64,000 nucleotides of DNA from Brachycybe producta (taxonomy: Eukaryota > Arthropoda > Diplopoda > Playtdesmida > Andrognathidae). The stretch covers positions 1,419,501 to 1,483,500 of the forward strand of contig JAUPFP010000028.1 of NCBI GenBank assembly GCA_036925085.1, given 5' to 3'. Below the pieces are notes generated by a model, which was not told the origin of the DNA, did not search any database, and was given only the letters and a program-made list of their open reading frames with translations. Made by a program: the position numbers and the translations under genes. Positions 38,501 to 50,500 of this stretch are shown piece after piece. Within the stretch, counting starts at the first letter, position 1. Each line of letters starts with the position of its first letter.

Positions 38501-41500
38501 CAGTTTTCTATTGGATCTGGAGCTGAACATGCTGTTTCTAAACGCCCATTAGTCTTGGACTTGTTAGCTATAGGATTAGAAAACTTAAAGCTTTCACGGT
38601 TAGTCTGGGTTAAAAACAGCAAATTACAAAACTGATAGTAAAAAGTCACGGCCTAATCTTAAAATGAATTTTTGTTGTCTTGAAATTTGGTTATTGTTAT
38701 TAATAGTTTATTTTAGTAGTGTGTGCATAGTTTCGTCATTTCTTTGTGTGAGTTGTCAAAAAATTGAGGCTTGGATTGTTTTTATCACTGATCAAATTTT
38801 AAGAGAAATACGAAAATTCTTACTAAACTAGGCTGCGAACTTTTTGATTTTTTTTCGTATGTGAAAATAACCCGACTTTAAATAGGTTTAATATGTCTAA
38901 ATCATTATAGAGCGATTTTCGACCCAATGTCATCGACGATCGAAACAGAATGCTGTCTTTTGGAACCTATTACATTTACATTGAATGTAAAGCGAAACTT
39001 AACGGCGAGTTTCTATAAAGACATTCCCGAAATAGATGTTTCTGGAAAACTAGCATCTATAAGTGTTAGTAGATTTGCAAAAATTATCATCTCATAATTA
39101 AGATTTCAATGCTGGATTGCTATTTATCTATTCTTAGCTTGTTTTGACTGAAGAAGATTATTCAACCCTGATGTTCGTACTGAATGAGAATTTGAGCGAA
39201 GGACAAGTTGAAACGCCTCCGCCTCTACCAATCAAAGAAGAGTTTGCGACAAGAGGTGCTGTAGCATTTATCTTTAAAAATGCCAATATGGGTTTTAAAA
39301 TGTTTTTTTTTTGTTTTTTTAAAAAAGTACATGAAATTAGGGAAGTAATTTATTTTAAATATTTGCCTACTTTTATTGTTACAAAAATGTGTCATATTAC
39401 TTTTTTGATATTTTTTACTGTTAATTTTTTTTTTGTGATTTTTAAACTTATTTCATCATAAAAATCGGTCCTATAATGAAAAATTCAGGCTCTGAAACTA
39501 AGTAGCTCGTCGGGAAAATGCTCTATTGCCCGATAGGCCAGTCCGGCCCTGAGTTAGAAAACGTTTAGGTTATGGTGCAGAAGAGAAACTTTTAAAAAAA
39601 TTTCAAACGAAAGTACAGACAATTTTCATGTAATTAAGTTAGAGAATTTAACGGTAATTTGCAAAATGCATAGTTTTATGTTTTGTTTAAATAAGTGTTG
39701 AAGACAAGTTGAAATAACTTCAAAACGTTCATTTTCAAAGATACTGCCCTGAAAATATATTACATGTATACATTTTGGTTTTCTGGATTGAAATTAATTT
39801 TGTCATAGTTTCTTTAAGACGTTTTATGAACAGCGGCTGATTTTCATACTTTGATCATTCAGCATTTCATGAGCATTACTTAAGGAGAAATTTCGTTTTT
39901 GCAGAAGCTTCTGCCGGTACACTTTCGGTTATCATGGAGGACGAAGAACAAGTTGAGGATAAGGTTCACACGAAGGTGAAGTTTCTCTTTGAAATGGAGT
40001 GCCTTAAAGTTCAGCTGCATCTTGGAAGCTCATTTCTAGTTAGTTAAATACTTTTCTTCAAGGTTTATCATGTAGTACATTTTCTGAATTTTTTTTTGTG
40101 TGCCAAGGAGGAGAAGTTGCCTGAAAAGAGGTTAGCTCGTTCTCTGGCCACATTTGAACTGTCAAAATTGGTCGTTTCTGGTCAAATGCAAAGTGACAGT
40201 TCTTTGGAAGCCCACGTCTTTTTGGTTAATTGCATTCTGGACGACTCTCGGCCATCGAGAGTTGGATCGTTGACTCGGCTGATGGAAAGGAAGGTCGTCG
40301 TTGCAGCGAAAGGCGGCGGTTACCGCAACATGATTGATGTAGCTTTTATTCAAAAATCGAATGGCGATAAGTCTAGTAAGTGGCATACTTTTGTCATTGT
40401 GAGAAAGTGTTTTGTCTATCTTAACATTTGTTGTTTTTTTGATAGTCGGAGTTAACATCGTCAGCTTTACTTTGGTGTTATCGGTTGAATATTTGATGAG
40501 TTTGGCCAATTTTTTCGCTGTGGAAGAATCCAAGCAGGCAGCTGTAACAGCAACTGCTCAGCCAACGAAAACCGAGTCGAAAAAGAAAGGTTTGTAAATC
40601 TTTTTTACCGTTCGTTTTATTTGTCAGATTTGATTCAGATTCTCTTTATGCCTCAATGAATTGTGCAAATAGTTTTTATGCAAAATTTATTAAAAGTCAC
40701 TCTGAAGCAATTAAAGTACGGTCATCAGAAGCAATACCAGAAAATGCATAATCGAAATGATTTGATTTAAAAAAAAATTGTAGAATTTGTTTCTGACCAA
40801 AAAAAAAACCTTTTTTTTTTTAAAGAATTAAGTGAAATTATGCATGCATATTATTAAGGATTATGCAATTTGTACGTTTTTATTTTGAATTAAACTGTTC
40901 ATTATAGCACATAAGGCACTTCTATGGTATAAAAATCAATATTTTTCTTTATTTCGTTTCAAAGCTGTGAAACCACAGGAACCAGTCGCTCCACCACCGA
41001 CATCTAATATGGAACTTAAACTAAAACTTGATCAGCCGGACATAATTTTATTAGAAGACATGAGTGACCCACACAGTCTTGGAATCGTTCTTAATGTATT
41101 TAACCGTTATTAATGGGAAAAACTTGTAAAAATTGTTGGCAATGTAAATTTGGTACCGTATCAAATTATTTTCAGAATGAGGTGGATCTTACTGTTCGAA
41201 TTAACTCCGATAAGATGATGGTCGCTGTTGTTCTTTACAACTTACAGCTCCTCACTTACTGCTGTGATTTGCAAAAACAAGCAGAATTAGGAGCAGAAGT
41301 AAATATTTTGGACTTGTTAACGATATTACTTTCTTATTTTGTGTTCTTTTCTGTTATAAAAAAAGATACTTAGCCCGACAACTATAACTGTTCTACTAAA
41401 CGCTCCAACTGGTGAAGGAATGAACATCAATGTGGATGCGAGCGACATCATTGTGCATATTTCACCGTCTACAATACGATTGTTAACTGCAATCAGCAGC

Positions 41501-44500
41501 TCGTTTGCAGCGACAAATGTAAACATTGTTTATATCTATTGCTCGAGTCTCTTGTTATGAAAGAGTAAACGTTTTTGGTGCAGGCCGTTGAAGAAGTGCT
41601 TACCGAAAAGGTGGACAAAGATTATTCTGACTTGTGGCAAGTGAAAGAATGGAAGGACCAAAAGTTTTGGTTCATCAAGACAGGTTCATTTTCAGAATAC
41701 TATGTCTTGTGTTATAATCCGCTTTTATTTATTATTTTTCTATGTTTTTAGAAGTCGCCGAAGAAGCTTTAGAAATCCTCGATGAGGCTGAAGATGTTAC
41801 AGAAGTTGTTGACCATCACGATCAGGCAATGAAACTTTGTTAACAGCCTAGCCACTTCTGCAGTTCAAAAATTACCCAAATTTTCCTCGCAACCAAACTG
41901 CAATTCAAAATGTCACGAAATTACCTTAATACCCAAAGAACGTATCAATAGACTCAATTTTTATTAAAAGTTGAACGATGTTCTTGAAGAACGAAAAATA
42001 GTCAACAAAATTAACCTTTTTGAGGTTAATGACCTTTAACATTGGTCAAGCTAACCAGCTAAATCAGCTGTTGAATATTGTAACCGAAATATCTTGAAAC
42101 CTGGTCACAACATTCATGAAGCGATGTTCAAAACAGATTTGTTGTTAAGAATTGACCCCATGTTTTTGAAAAAGTCTTGGGTTTCATGCTGCAGTACGCT
42201 CTTAAATTGCGGTCTGAAGTTGTTTGTTGTTATATTTTCTCTTTATCTCGTTAAAGCAGATGATTGTAGAAATGAAGACCATTATTGTTACATTGGAAGC
42301 TGGAGTCGGAACAAGAACTGTACCTATGATTCTTTTAGAATTGAGCCTTACAGGCGATATTCGTGATTGGTCAAATTTGGTTGGTTATATTTATTCATGT
42401 ATCTCGACAAATACCATGTTTTAACTTGTTTTTTTCTTCTTCTGCAGTTGAATATTTCGAGTAACTTGAGTCTTGAAGCAGCTTACTACAATGAGAAGCT
42501 TGCCATGTGGGAACCTCTTATTGAACCAGTTGAAGGAGAGAATAATGAACGCAAATCTTGGGATCTTATTGTTGAGGTTCAATAACAACATCTATTATAT
42601 ATTGCAGAATATCATTGGTTTGCATTGATGTTTTAATTTAGTCGGTATTCTTTTATCTCAGATGCATAAAAATGATGAATATGCAGATTTGCCAGATGAT
42701 TTTGCAGATGAGGTTCATTTCCAAATGGCTGCAATGACTCTTAATGTCATTTCTGGTGACAATCTAGAATTGACGGTCACTAAAACAGCTTTGGAAGTGA
42801 TTACCAGCTTAGGAGAAGTACATATCTAGTAATTGTTTTGTTTTGTTTCCTTTTGCTTGATCTCTCGTCTTCTTTTCAAGGCGTTTGGTGAGGCAGTATC
42901 GAAGAAAGTAGAAGCTAAAATGGAGTTACCTCCATCTCCGTACACTGTTCAAAACGATACCGGGTTGAACATTACACTTCTTTTCGACAACAACGATTTT
43001 GAGGTTGGTCTTAATATTTTTATTTATCAGTTTAACGACATTGACTGTTTGCGTTGCAGTTGTTTGAAAAGAATACTGAAGAGATAAGCGAAGTTGTGCT
43101 CGAAAGAAATGCTTCCGTATCTCTCGTGCTTAAAAAGACAGGACAGAAAAAGAACTTGGGTAAATCTGTCTTGAGAGAACAAGATTCAAAGGACGAGTAT
43201 AGTCTCATGATCAAAGTAAATTTTACGTTAATTCAGCTTGATTTCTATTGTTTTCAATAATTTGTTTTATCTGGTAGTTGAATGAGATGAACGTTGTTCG
43301 TGAAGTATACGTCACAAGAACGAACAAGCGATACTTCCAGCTGCCACATAGAACGTATCCTGGTGATCAGTGGGGTTTGGTTGCGGATGTTTCTGCCGAT
43401 TATGGCTACAAAACAGTCACTCTTCGGTCTCATGTGCAGGTGTGGTCTAATTGTGCCGATTGTTTTTATGTCGTTTTTATCATTCAAAGTACAGAAATTG
43501 CAGTGAAGTTTTTTTTTCTTTTAAAAAGGTGTATAATCACCTGTCTGTCGCTGTTGAAGTATACTATATGACCGATCGTGGCAACGAAGTTGAGTTTTGT
43601 GGTGTTGCAAAGCCTAAGAGTGCCCTAAATCTCCCGTTGAATGCTGTTTATACTCCTACAAATGAACTCTTTTTTAAGCCGAAAGATAAAGGGTATGTTT
43701 TCTATTTAGAATAAGTCTTTTCTATTTTCGTTTTTTTTTTTGTGGGATAAACCACGTAAAAACATTTATTTGTACTTTTTTTCAAAGACACACTGTTTCG
43801 ATTGTTCCATTTGTTTGGAAGGAGTTGCTAAAAGATCCAAACTTACGTAAAGTTTTGCAGTGTAATTCACGAGAACAGAATGGAAACTCACCTTTCTTCA
43901 TGAACGTTTGTCAACTTTTGTCCTAACTTTTTTGTGTTTGTTAAGCCACCATTAAGTATAAGCGGAAACTTCTTCACAACGTGTACTGTGGACTGATTAG
44001 TAAGGTGAAAAGTTTAAAAAAAAATGCACAAAAGCATAATGAAAGTTCTAACGTGCTTTGGGTATATTTTGATACCATGATTGTGGCTATTAATTGCTAC
44101 GGACATTTTAATTGATTGTGTTTTGTGTATATAATATACATTTATTATTTGCTTAAAATGAACAATTTTCTTGCATATTTTGCCTTTTTTGGGTTTATTT
44201 TCTGATTGTATAAAATTCACAAGTTCTAAACATAATTTGCACATTTCTAAATTTTTATTTGCATAAACTTTTTCGCCTTACTGATTGGTGACAACAAAAT
44301 GGCATTGAATTTTTTTGAATGAATCGATATAAAATGGTCTTGTCATAATCTGAAAATAAGGGTCTGAACCAACAACGAATGATCCTCATCACGTCAATGT
44401 GCGTGCTTTACTTTTTTTAAAAAAAACTTTTCTGATGATTCTTAATGGTGGCTTTTTAGGTGAAACGGATAATGCAGCCAGGATTCTTGTCAATAATTAA

Positions 44501-47500
44501 CACTATTTAGGCATAATTAAAAGATATGCGCAGATTATTAAATAATGGTATTTTCATAAAAATAACTTCGAAACAAAGTTTTCACGGCTTGAAGTTATGC
44601 AAATAAGCATCGTAAACGTACGTTTTCTGGCTGTTTGATTTAACTAGACTATAAATAATTGTTTGTAATAAGTTCTGGCTACGTTATGTCGTATTTTTTA
44701 ATGTATTCATATTTTTTATATTAATTGTGCGGATTAATTTGTAGGCTATCGGCGAGATCGAACAAGTTTATTTTGAAAACTCTCAGAAGAGAACAATTGC
44801 TAGTACATGTTACGTCATTCATCTTCATCCTACAGCCGTTCTTTGCAACCATTTACCTGTTCCCATCGCATACACTTTAAAGGTTCTTATATCAAAGTAT
44901 TATAGTTTTGATTGTTTCAGCCGATTTTATCAGAAATTGTTACGGGCGAACTGAGAGAGAAAAAAATGGCCTGGGAAAACTTATTTGCCCGGCCCTAAAG
45001 AAATCCAAAACTGTCTAGAAACCCACCTTTTTAAACGTGAGCATACTTTTCTTAAAAATTGCGAATCAAGCAAAAAATAAAAGGCGCGCGACGCCAGTGA
45101 AATTTTTTTTTCAGATATTTTTTAGCTTTTTTTTTAACGCTTATATCATTTTTATTTTGATATTTTCTGTTGTTAAAAATACGTTAGTTTTCCATTCATT
45201 TTCACGGCCGATTTTTTGGAACTTTTATCGCCTTTTAAAGTGAAATCGGCCAATACTGAGAAAATTCCGGCCCTGAATCTAAGCGGGGAAAATGCCCAAT
45301 AGGCCAGTACGCCCTTAGGGTTAATTGAAGGTCACAAAGGTATAAGTGAGTTACAACTGATCCTAGACTTAAAAATTGATTGAATCGACTGTTATTTTAT
45401 TATAAAAGTTATAACATCGTATTCTCAATGATTGCCAAATGTAAATTAGTCACAGCTAGTGCTTAAACTCATCCACATTTACTTGGAACTTCCTATAAAA
45501 ACTTTATGATTTTTGCGCAAGCTTTGACTGTATCACAGTTAGCTGTCATTGAGAGCACGACACCTCTTGCAGATCATTCTGAACTAATTAATTTTTATAC
45601 AGGGAACAAATGAAGAACTGCTATTGAATTCTGGGGACACGACCGAATTGCTCAATGCCGAGATCAATACGACAACGATTGTTCTTACTGTATGTGAATC
45701 ACCATCACTGGTTATCTTAATTTAAAAAACATCGAACTCAAAATGTCTCTTTATTTTTTTCCCTTTAGATTGCTAATTATCAAGGATTGAACTGGGTTTG
45801 TTCTAAACGTTTAACGGCACAGATGGAAGAAGTGTGGACGTTCGAAGCGGTCGATCAGAAGAAGACGACTCTTGTACGTATTTATTTGTACGTTATCTTA
45901 ATTGTGGCTACTTTAATTTCTGTTGTGTTAATTGCTTTTTAATAGGATCTCGGTGCTCACATTCAATATGACGGTGGTTTCGTTCACATCTCGATCTACT
46001 GCCCATTTTGGATGATGAATAAAACTGGACTGCAACTCAATTACAGGGTAAGTTTTGTAAAAATTTGTTTGTTGTTCTCGTAAGTTGTTGTTTTTTTTTT
46101 TGTTTTTTTTGTAAAACTTTCATTAATTGCATATAATTGTTAATCGTTTTCTTTTGCTAAGCTCGTATGCTAACTTATTAATTGCAAATGCTAAAATCAT
46201 TCGAGTGATTATTGCATTTACTATAGGTATTTTGTGTTATAAAACTTGTGTGTTCGTATTTTACGTTTAATTAAGTTTTATCAGTCGTTAGCCACTCTTA
46301 AGGCTGCCAGGTATACCCTTTAAGTTTATTTAAAGAGTCTAGCTGTTTCCTTAGTTGTTAATATTTTATTAGTTTGTGTTTGAATAATGTTTAAGAATGG
46401 AATATTAGTAACTATGTACGCTCCCTAAATACATATAAATATATACAGTGGAAGCCGTTTAACACATAGTATATTTTCGGTGCGGTCCATCAGTTACCAG
46501 TATGGGGTTTCAAGTATATTTTAATATTCTTTTAAGACTAAATGAATAACACGAAAATATCGGTTAACACAAAGAAATTTTACGTCAATATCAAATTTTT
46601 CATAACACGAAAAATATTTTAAGATTTCGTTTTTAAAATTTCTTTTGAGATGTGGTATCTTTTGTAAAACAGCACTAAAACCCTTTTTTTCCGTGAAAGA
46701 ACACTTAAATCAATGGCTGTTTTTTAATTCACTTTCATTCTACGAATCTACATCCTACTTAAATACATGTTATTGCACGGTAACATGGATAAACAGGACA
46801 TAAAATATGCAATCCAAAATTACTGATTTTTATTTCTAAAAAAAAATAGAGAGAGCCAAGTTGCTATTTTTAAATAATAAAAATGTTTGCATTTTTTTTT
46901 ATCATAATTCTTTTATAAATTTAACCTGAACTTTGGTTAAAACGAAAAAAAATATTTATTCTCGTGTTAAGCGGTTTCTACTGTATATTTTAATACAAGC
47001 CGCATGTCAAATCGTGTCTATGTTATGTTTTGGTGTTTTAGCTTGAATTAAGCTGCACTCTTTTGAACAAACTCAAGAAATGCATGTCGGCTGACAGTCA
47101 GAATGATGCTAGCGATGAAGTTGTTCGTTCTACCGACAATAGGTGTTGCCGCTGCTGTCGTAAAGTAAGTCTGTTGCCGCCAGTCGCTTATTGCTAGCCT
47201 GACTAGAACGATAATGCACAAGCACATAAGGGAAAGACAAATATTATGAGCGAGTTTTATAACCATTAAAACACTTTGGCTTTTATATCTTAATTATTGT
47301 GCATGATTGATGCTGAAAATCGTTTACTAACGTAGTATATAGTTCACGTTTTTGGTACGTTTAAGACACAGTATGGATCGAACGTTCGCAGAATTACTTA
47401 AACGAGGTTTTTGTGTATTTTTTTCTAATTAAACTTTTAATGCTGCATTTCAAGGCACGCCGTAGTATGATTTTAAAACTAGGAGCAAGATTGCATGTTA

Positions 47501-50500
47501 GATATAATCTGGAAGATAAACCACAAAGTATATTTTTAAGAGATCATGCAGTTCTGAAAAATAATTACAAAGTGGACATTTAATTCAAAAAGTAATATGA
47601 ACTGAAAACTCGTAAGTTTGTTAAAAACTAGAGTAATGAGTAAATGTACTAAAAGTATTTTTGTGATGACGTTGATCTTTAAAAATAACATTTTTTGTTA
47701 AGTTAACCAGTTTCAAATTTATTTGGTGACAAGTAGCTCCGGTTAACGGATAACTTTGTTAGTAATTTATTACGATGGAAAGTTGACTGTGGTTTTTCTT
47801 TTAGTTCTTTTTCTTCTTCTGCGATTGTTCGATCTTTTTTTTTTTCATTATTTCTATCAATGTCACTCTTTCTTTCTCTTATCTTTATCATTGTGTTGTC
47901 CGAATATTGATCGCAGAGAACTAAGAAAGTGGATAAGAACAATTCCATCCAAGGAAGTCCATCGAAGGTATATTTACTATACTTTTTCTTTTTTCTTTAT
48001 ATCATTCGCGTAGTTTGTTTGCTCGAACCTCGATGCCTTATGCTTGTATTATGCCATATGTATGCATTATTTGCAAGCGAATCTTGCTTCTGTTTCACGA
48101 AATATTTGCTTTTCAGGATAGAAAAGCATCTTATTTATCATTACGTTATTATTATGATTTGTTTCCAGCATGCCCTTTGAATTCACAAGGCGCAGCTTGT
48201 TCTTTATGTGTATTTGTTATTTTTCATCTCTTACCGAAGCTTTATTATGGAGACACCGGTGCTGACTTGTATTAATCAGAGCTGTAACTAGGGCGAGGCG
48301 AGGGCGCAAAATGCGTAGTGCAGAATAACTAGAATGATAATATTTTCGATATTAATGGGGGTGCCAGTTTTATACTTGCGTCTTGCATAAAATTAGCTAG
48401 TTATGGCTCTTTTACTAATTGTAACTGACAGGCAGTGCCGAATTTAATTTTTTTTTAACTCTGTTAAAAAATTTATATAGAAGAAATTGTTACAGTAATA
48501 TAATACATTTAGTAACTTACTGATTTAAGTGCCCTATTTTGTTTGGTGCACCTAAGTTTGCCTGTTTGTAGATCCGACTATGCTGTCAGGGATTCGAAAA
48601 TTGAGATTTGTGTTAAAAATTTAGGATTCATTGTACAGTGAAAGTGGTTTAACAAGAAAACGGATAACGCGAAATATGTTTTTGGTTCCAGTCTTTTAGA
48701 CTAGTATAAAAATTCGTTTTTTTTTTTAACACGTGAAAATATTAGTGTTCATTTCATTTTGTGTTAAACGGTTTTCACTGTAATACTTGGCATGCTTTTC
48801 ATCTATAAAATAACAGGTTATCTCACTAGCAATACGTATGAGTAATCACAAAATGAGTGATCTTTTTGATGGTCATTTTTCCTCTTTCGAGATTGTTTGA
48901 ACAACAGTTGGCCATGATTGATTATTGTAGCGTTCATTAACGTGTTATTTAGTTCAAATTAGTTGTTTGTTTTTATTGTAATTAATGCATTTCTGCCAGG
49001 ATGGTTCAACGAAAAGGAGGCAGTCCTCCCTTTCACTGTCTGATGTGGTAAGTGTACGTCGAAAAACAGTTAATTTCGATCTTCACCAAAAGAAAACGTT
49101 TCGAGAGTAATTTATACTGTTAATTTTTCATATTCCTGTGTTGATTTATTTTTTTGTTTTACTTTTACAATGCATGAGTTTTATTATCCTGGAACAAAGT
49201 AACCAGAGCCGTAACTAGGGCGATATGAGTGTGACGCTTGATCTGGGTGCACAAAGCTAAGGGGCGCAGATAAATGACACGTATATTAGTTGATTAAATG
49301 AAACAATTTGCATTAACATTTTTTTTACGTATTTTCTTTTAACAACAAAATGTCTCCAACGATAATATTAAGGGTTTGCCAGTTACGGCTCTGAAAGTGA
49401 CTGTGCACTTCATTTGCTAATTATTTTTTATTTTTGAAAATGAATAGACTGATGATTCTGGCAACGTTGTTGTACATCCTCCTGAGCTGACGGAACCTGT
49501 TTTGTTTTCTTTCCGACCAAAAGTTTTCTTCTCGAAGAAAAAGGTCTCTTACGTTTTTGCACTGTAAAGAATGATATGTAATAAGTTCGATTTTTTTCTT
49601 CGTGTTTTTACAGGTTAATTTAAAAGTGGAAGGTTCTGAATGGTCCGACAAGTTTTCTTTGGACACAGTTGGGAGCTCGGGAACTGTGACTTGTAACACC
49701 AAGAATGGAATCAGCTACGAGGTAATGTACATGTGTTTTATTTACATTTTATGAACTCGTCTTACGTTTGATTTAAGTGTTGATATTAAACTTAGTGAAA
49801 CATTTGTTTCTAGATTGGAGTTCAAATCTATTTGAGTGGTTTGGGATTATCGAAGATCGTCGTCTTTTCGCCTTTTTATCTTTTTGTGAACAAGGCACAT
49901 TATGATGTTGAAGTTTGTGAAACATCGTCAGATAATGTCTGGATTACTGTTCCAGCCTCACAGGTTTTTTTTTGTATTTTACATTGCAAAAATCATGGCG
50001 TGAAGTAATGGTTTGCTGTTTTCATACAAATTTGCAGTGTGTTCCATTCTGGCCGAAATATCAAAACAAGAAGAAAGAAATCGTATTGCGTGTTGCTGGA
50101 ACAAATGACGTGACCCAAGCATTTAGCTATCAAAACATGTATTCAGTTCTTTTGAGGCTTGAAAATTCGGTAAAAAAAATTTCGTCTTAGGACATTTATA
50201 AACGAGCGACTTTTTGTGGTCGTGTTTGAGCTGCAAAAAGTAGTCGTTAACGACGACTAGTGGGTTTACTATGGAAAACGTCCGGAATGGTACACACAAG
50301 CGGGTTCTCGATCACTGATGAGCTTCAGTCGCCTTTCGGTGGTCGATCTCTGACCCCGACGTCAGTATTTGTTTCTACAATGCAACAACAATAACAAAAG
50401 TTTTTTCTCGTCGAGTCCATTTTGTCTGAATGGCTGCTGAGGCCGTTCCTGTGGTCTATTACGTCTACTTTTTGCAGTTCACTTAACTACAGTAGGACCA

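Larger units (their letters stand above)
32918..42576 (+). other. VPS13 exons 10-40: lipid-groove region
   Basis: Exons: 32918-32995, 33045-33141, 33215-33315, 33386-33456, 33528-33605, 33964-34165, 34221-34279, 34346-34498, 34568-34676, 35596-35683, 35748-35865, 35930-36068, 36150-36314, 37044-37200, 37264-37349, 37412-37670, 37744-37973, 38049-38216, 38285-38598, 38911-39064, 39138-39255, 39905-40038, 40108-40375, 40446-40589, 40965-41095, 41176-41315, 41374-41518, 41584-41683, 41752-41825, 42260-42379, 42448-42576. Landmarks: [65 protein letters not shown]. The join 41825/42260 uses a GC donor and is the least certain. These repeats form the hydrophobic groove that conducts phospholipids. 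Confidence 0.88.
47042..49047 (+). other. VPS13 small exons 51-53: Cys-rich insertion in the VAB domain
   Basis: Exons 47042-47164 (41 codons), 47917-47967 (17) and 49000-49047 (16) are all phase 0 at both ends and encode no segment I recognise from vertebrate VPS13A/C. The first ends in RCCRCCRK, four cysteines among basic residues; the others are Lys/Ser-rich ([24 protein letters not shown]). Each could be skipped without frame change. This looks like a disordered loop that is alternatively spliced or lineage specific. Confidence 0.7.

Noticed and set aside
47703-48275. Cluster of open frames on both strands around VPS13 exon 52
   Set aside because: Low-complexity frames over T-rich intron sequence; only the 51-nt exon at 47917-47967 is supported by phase and splice sites.
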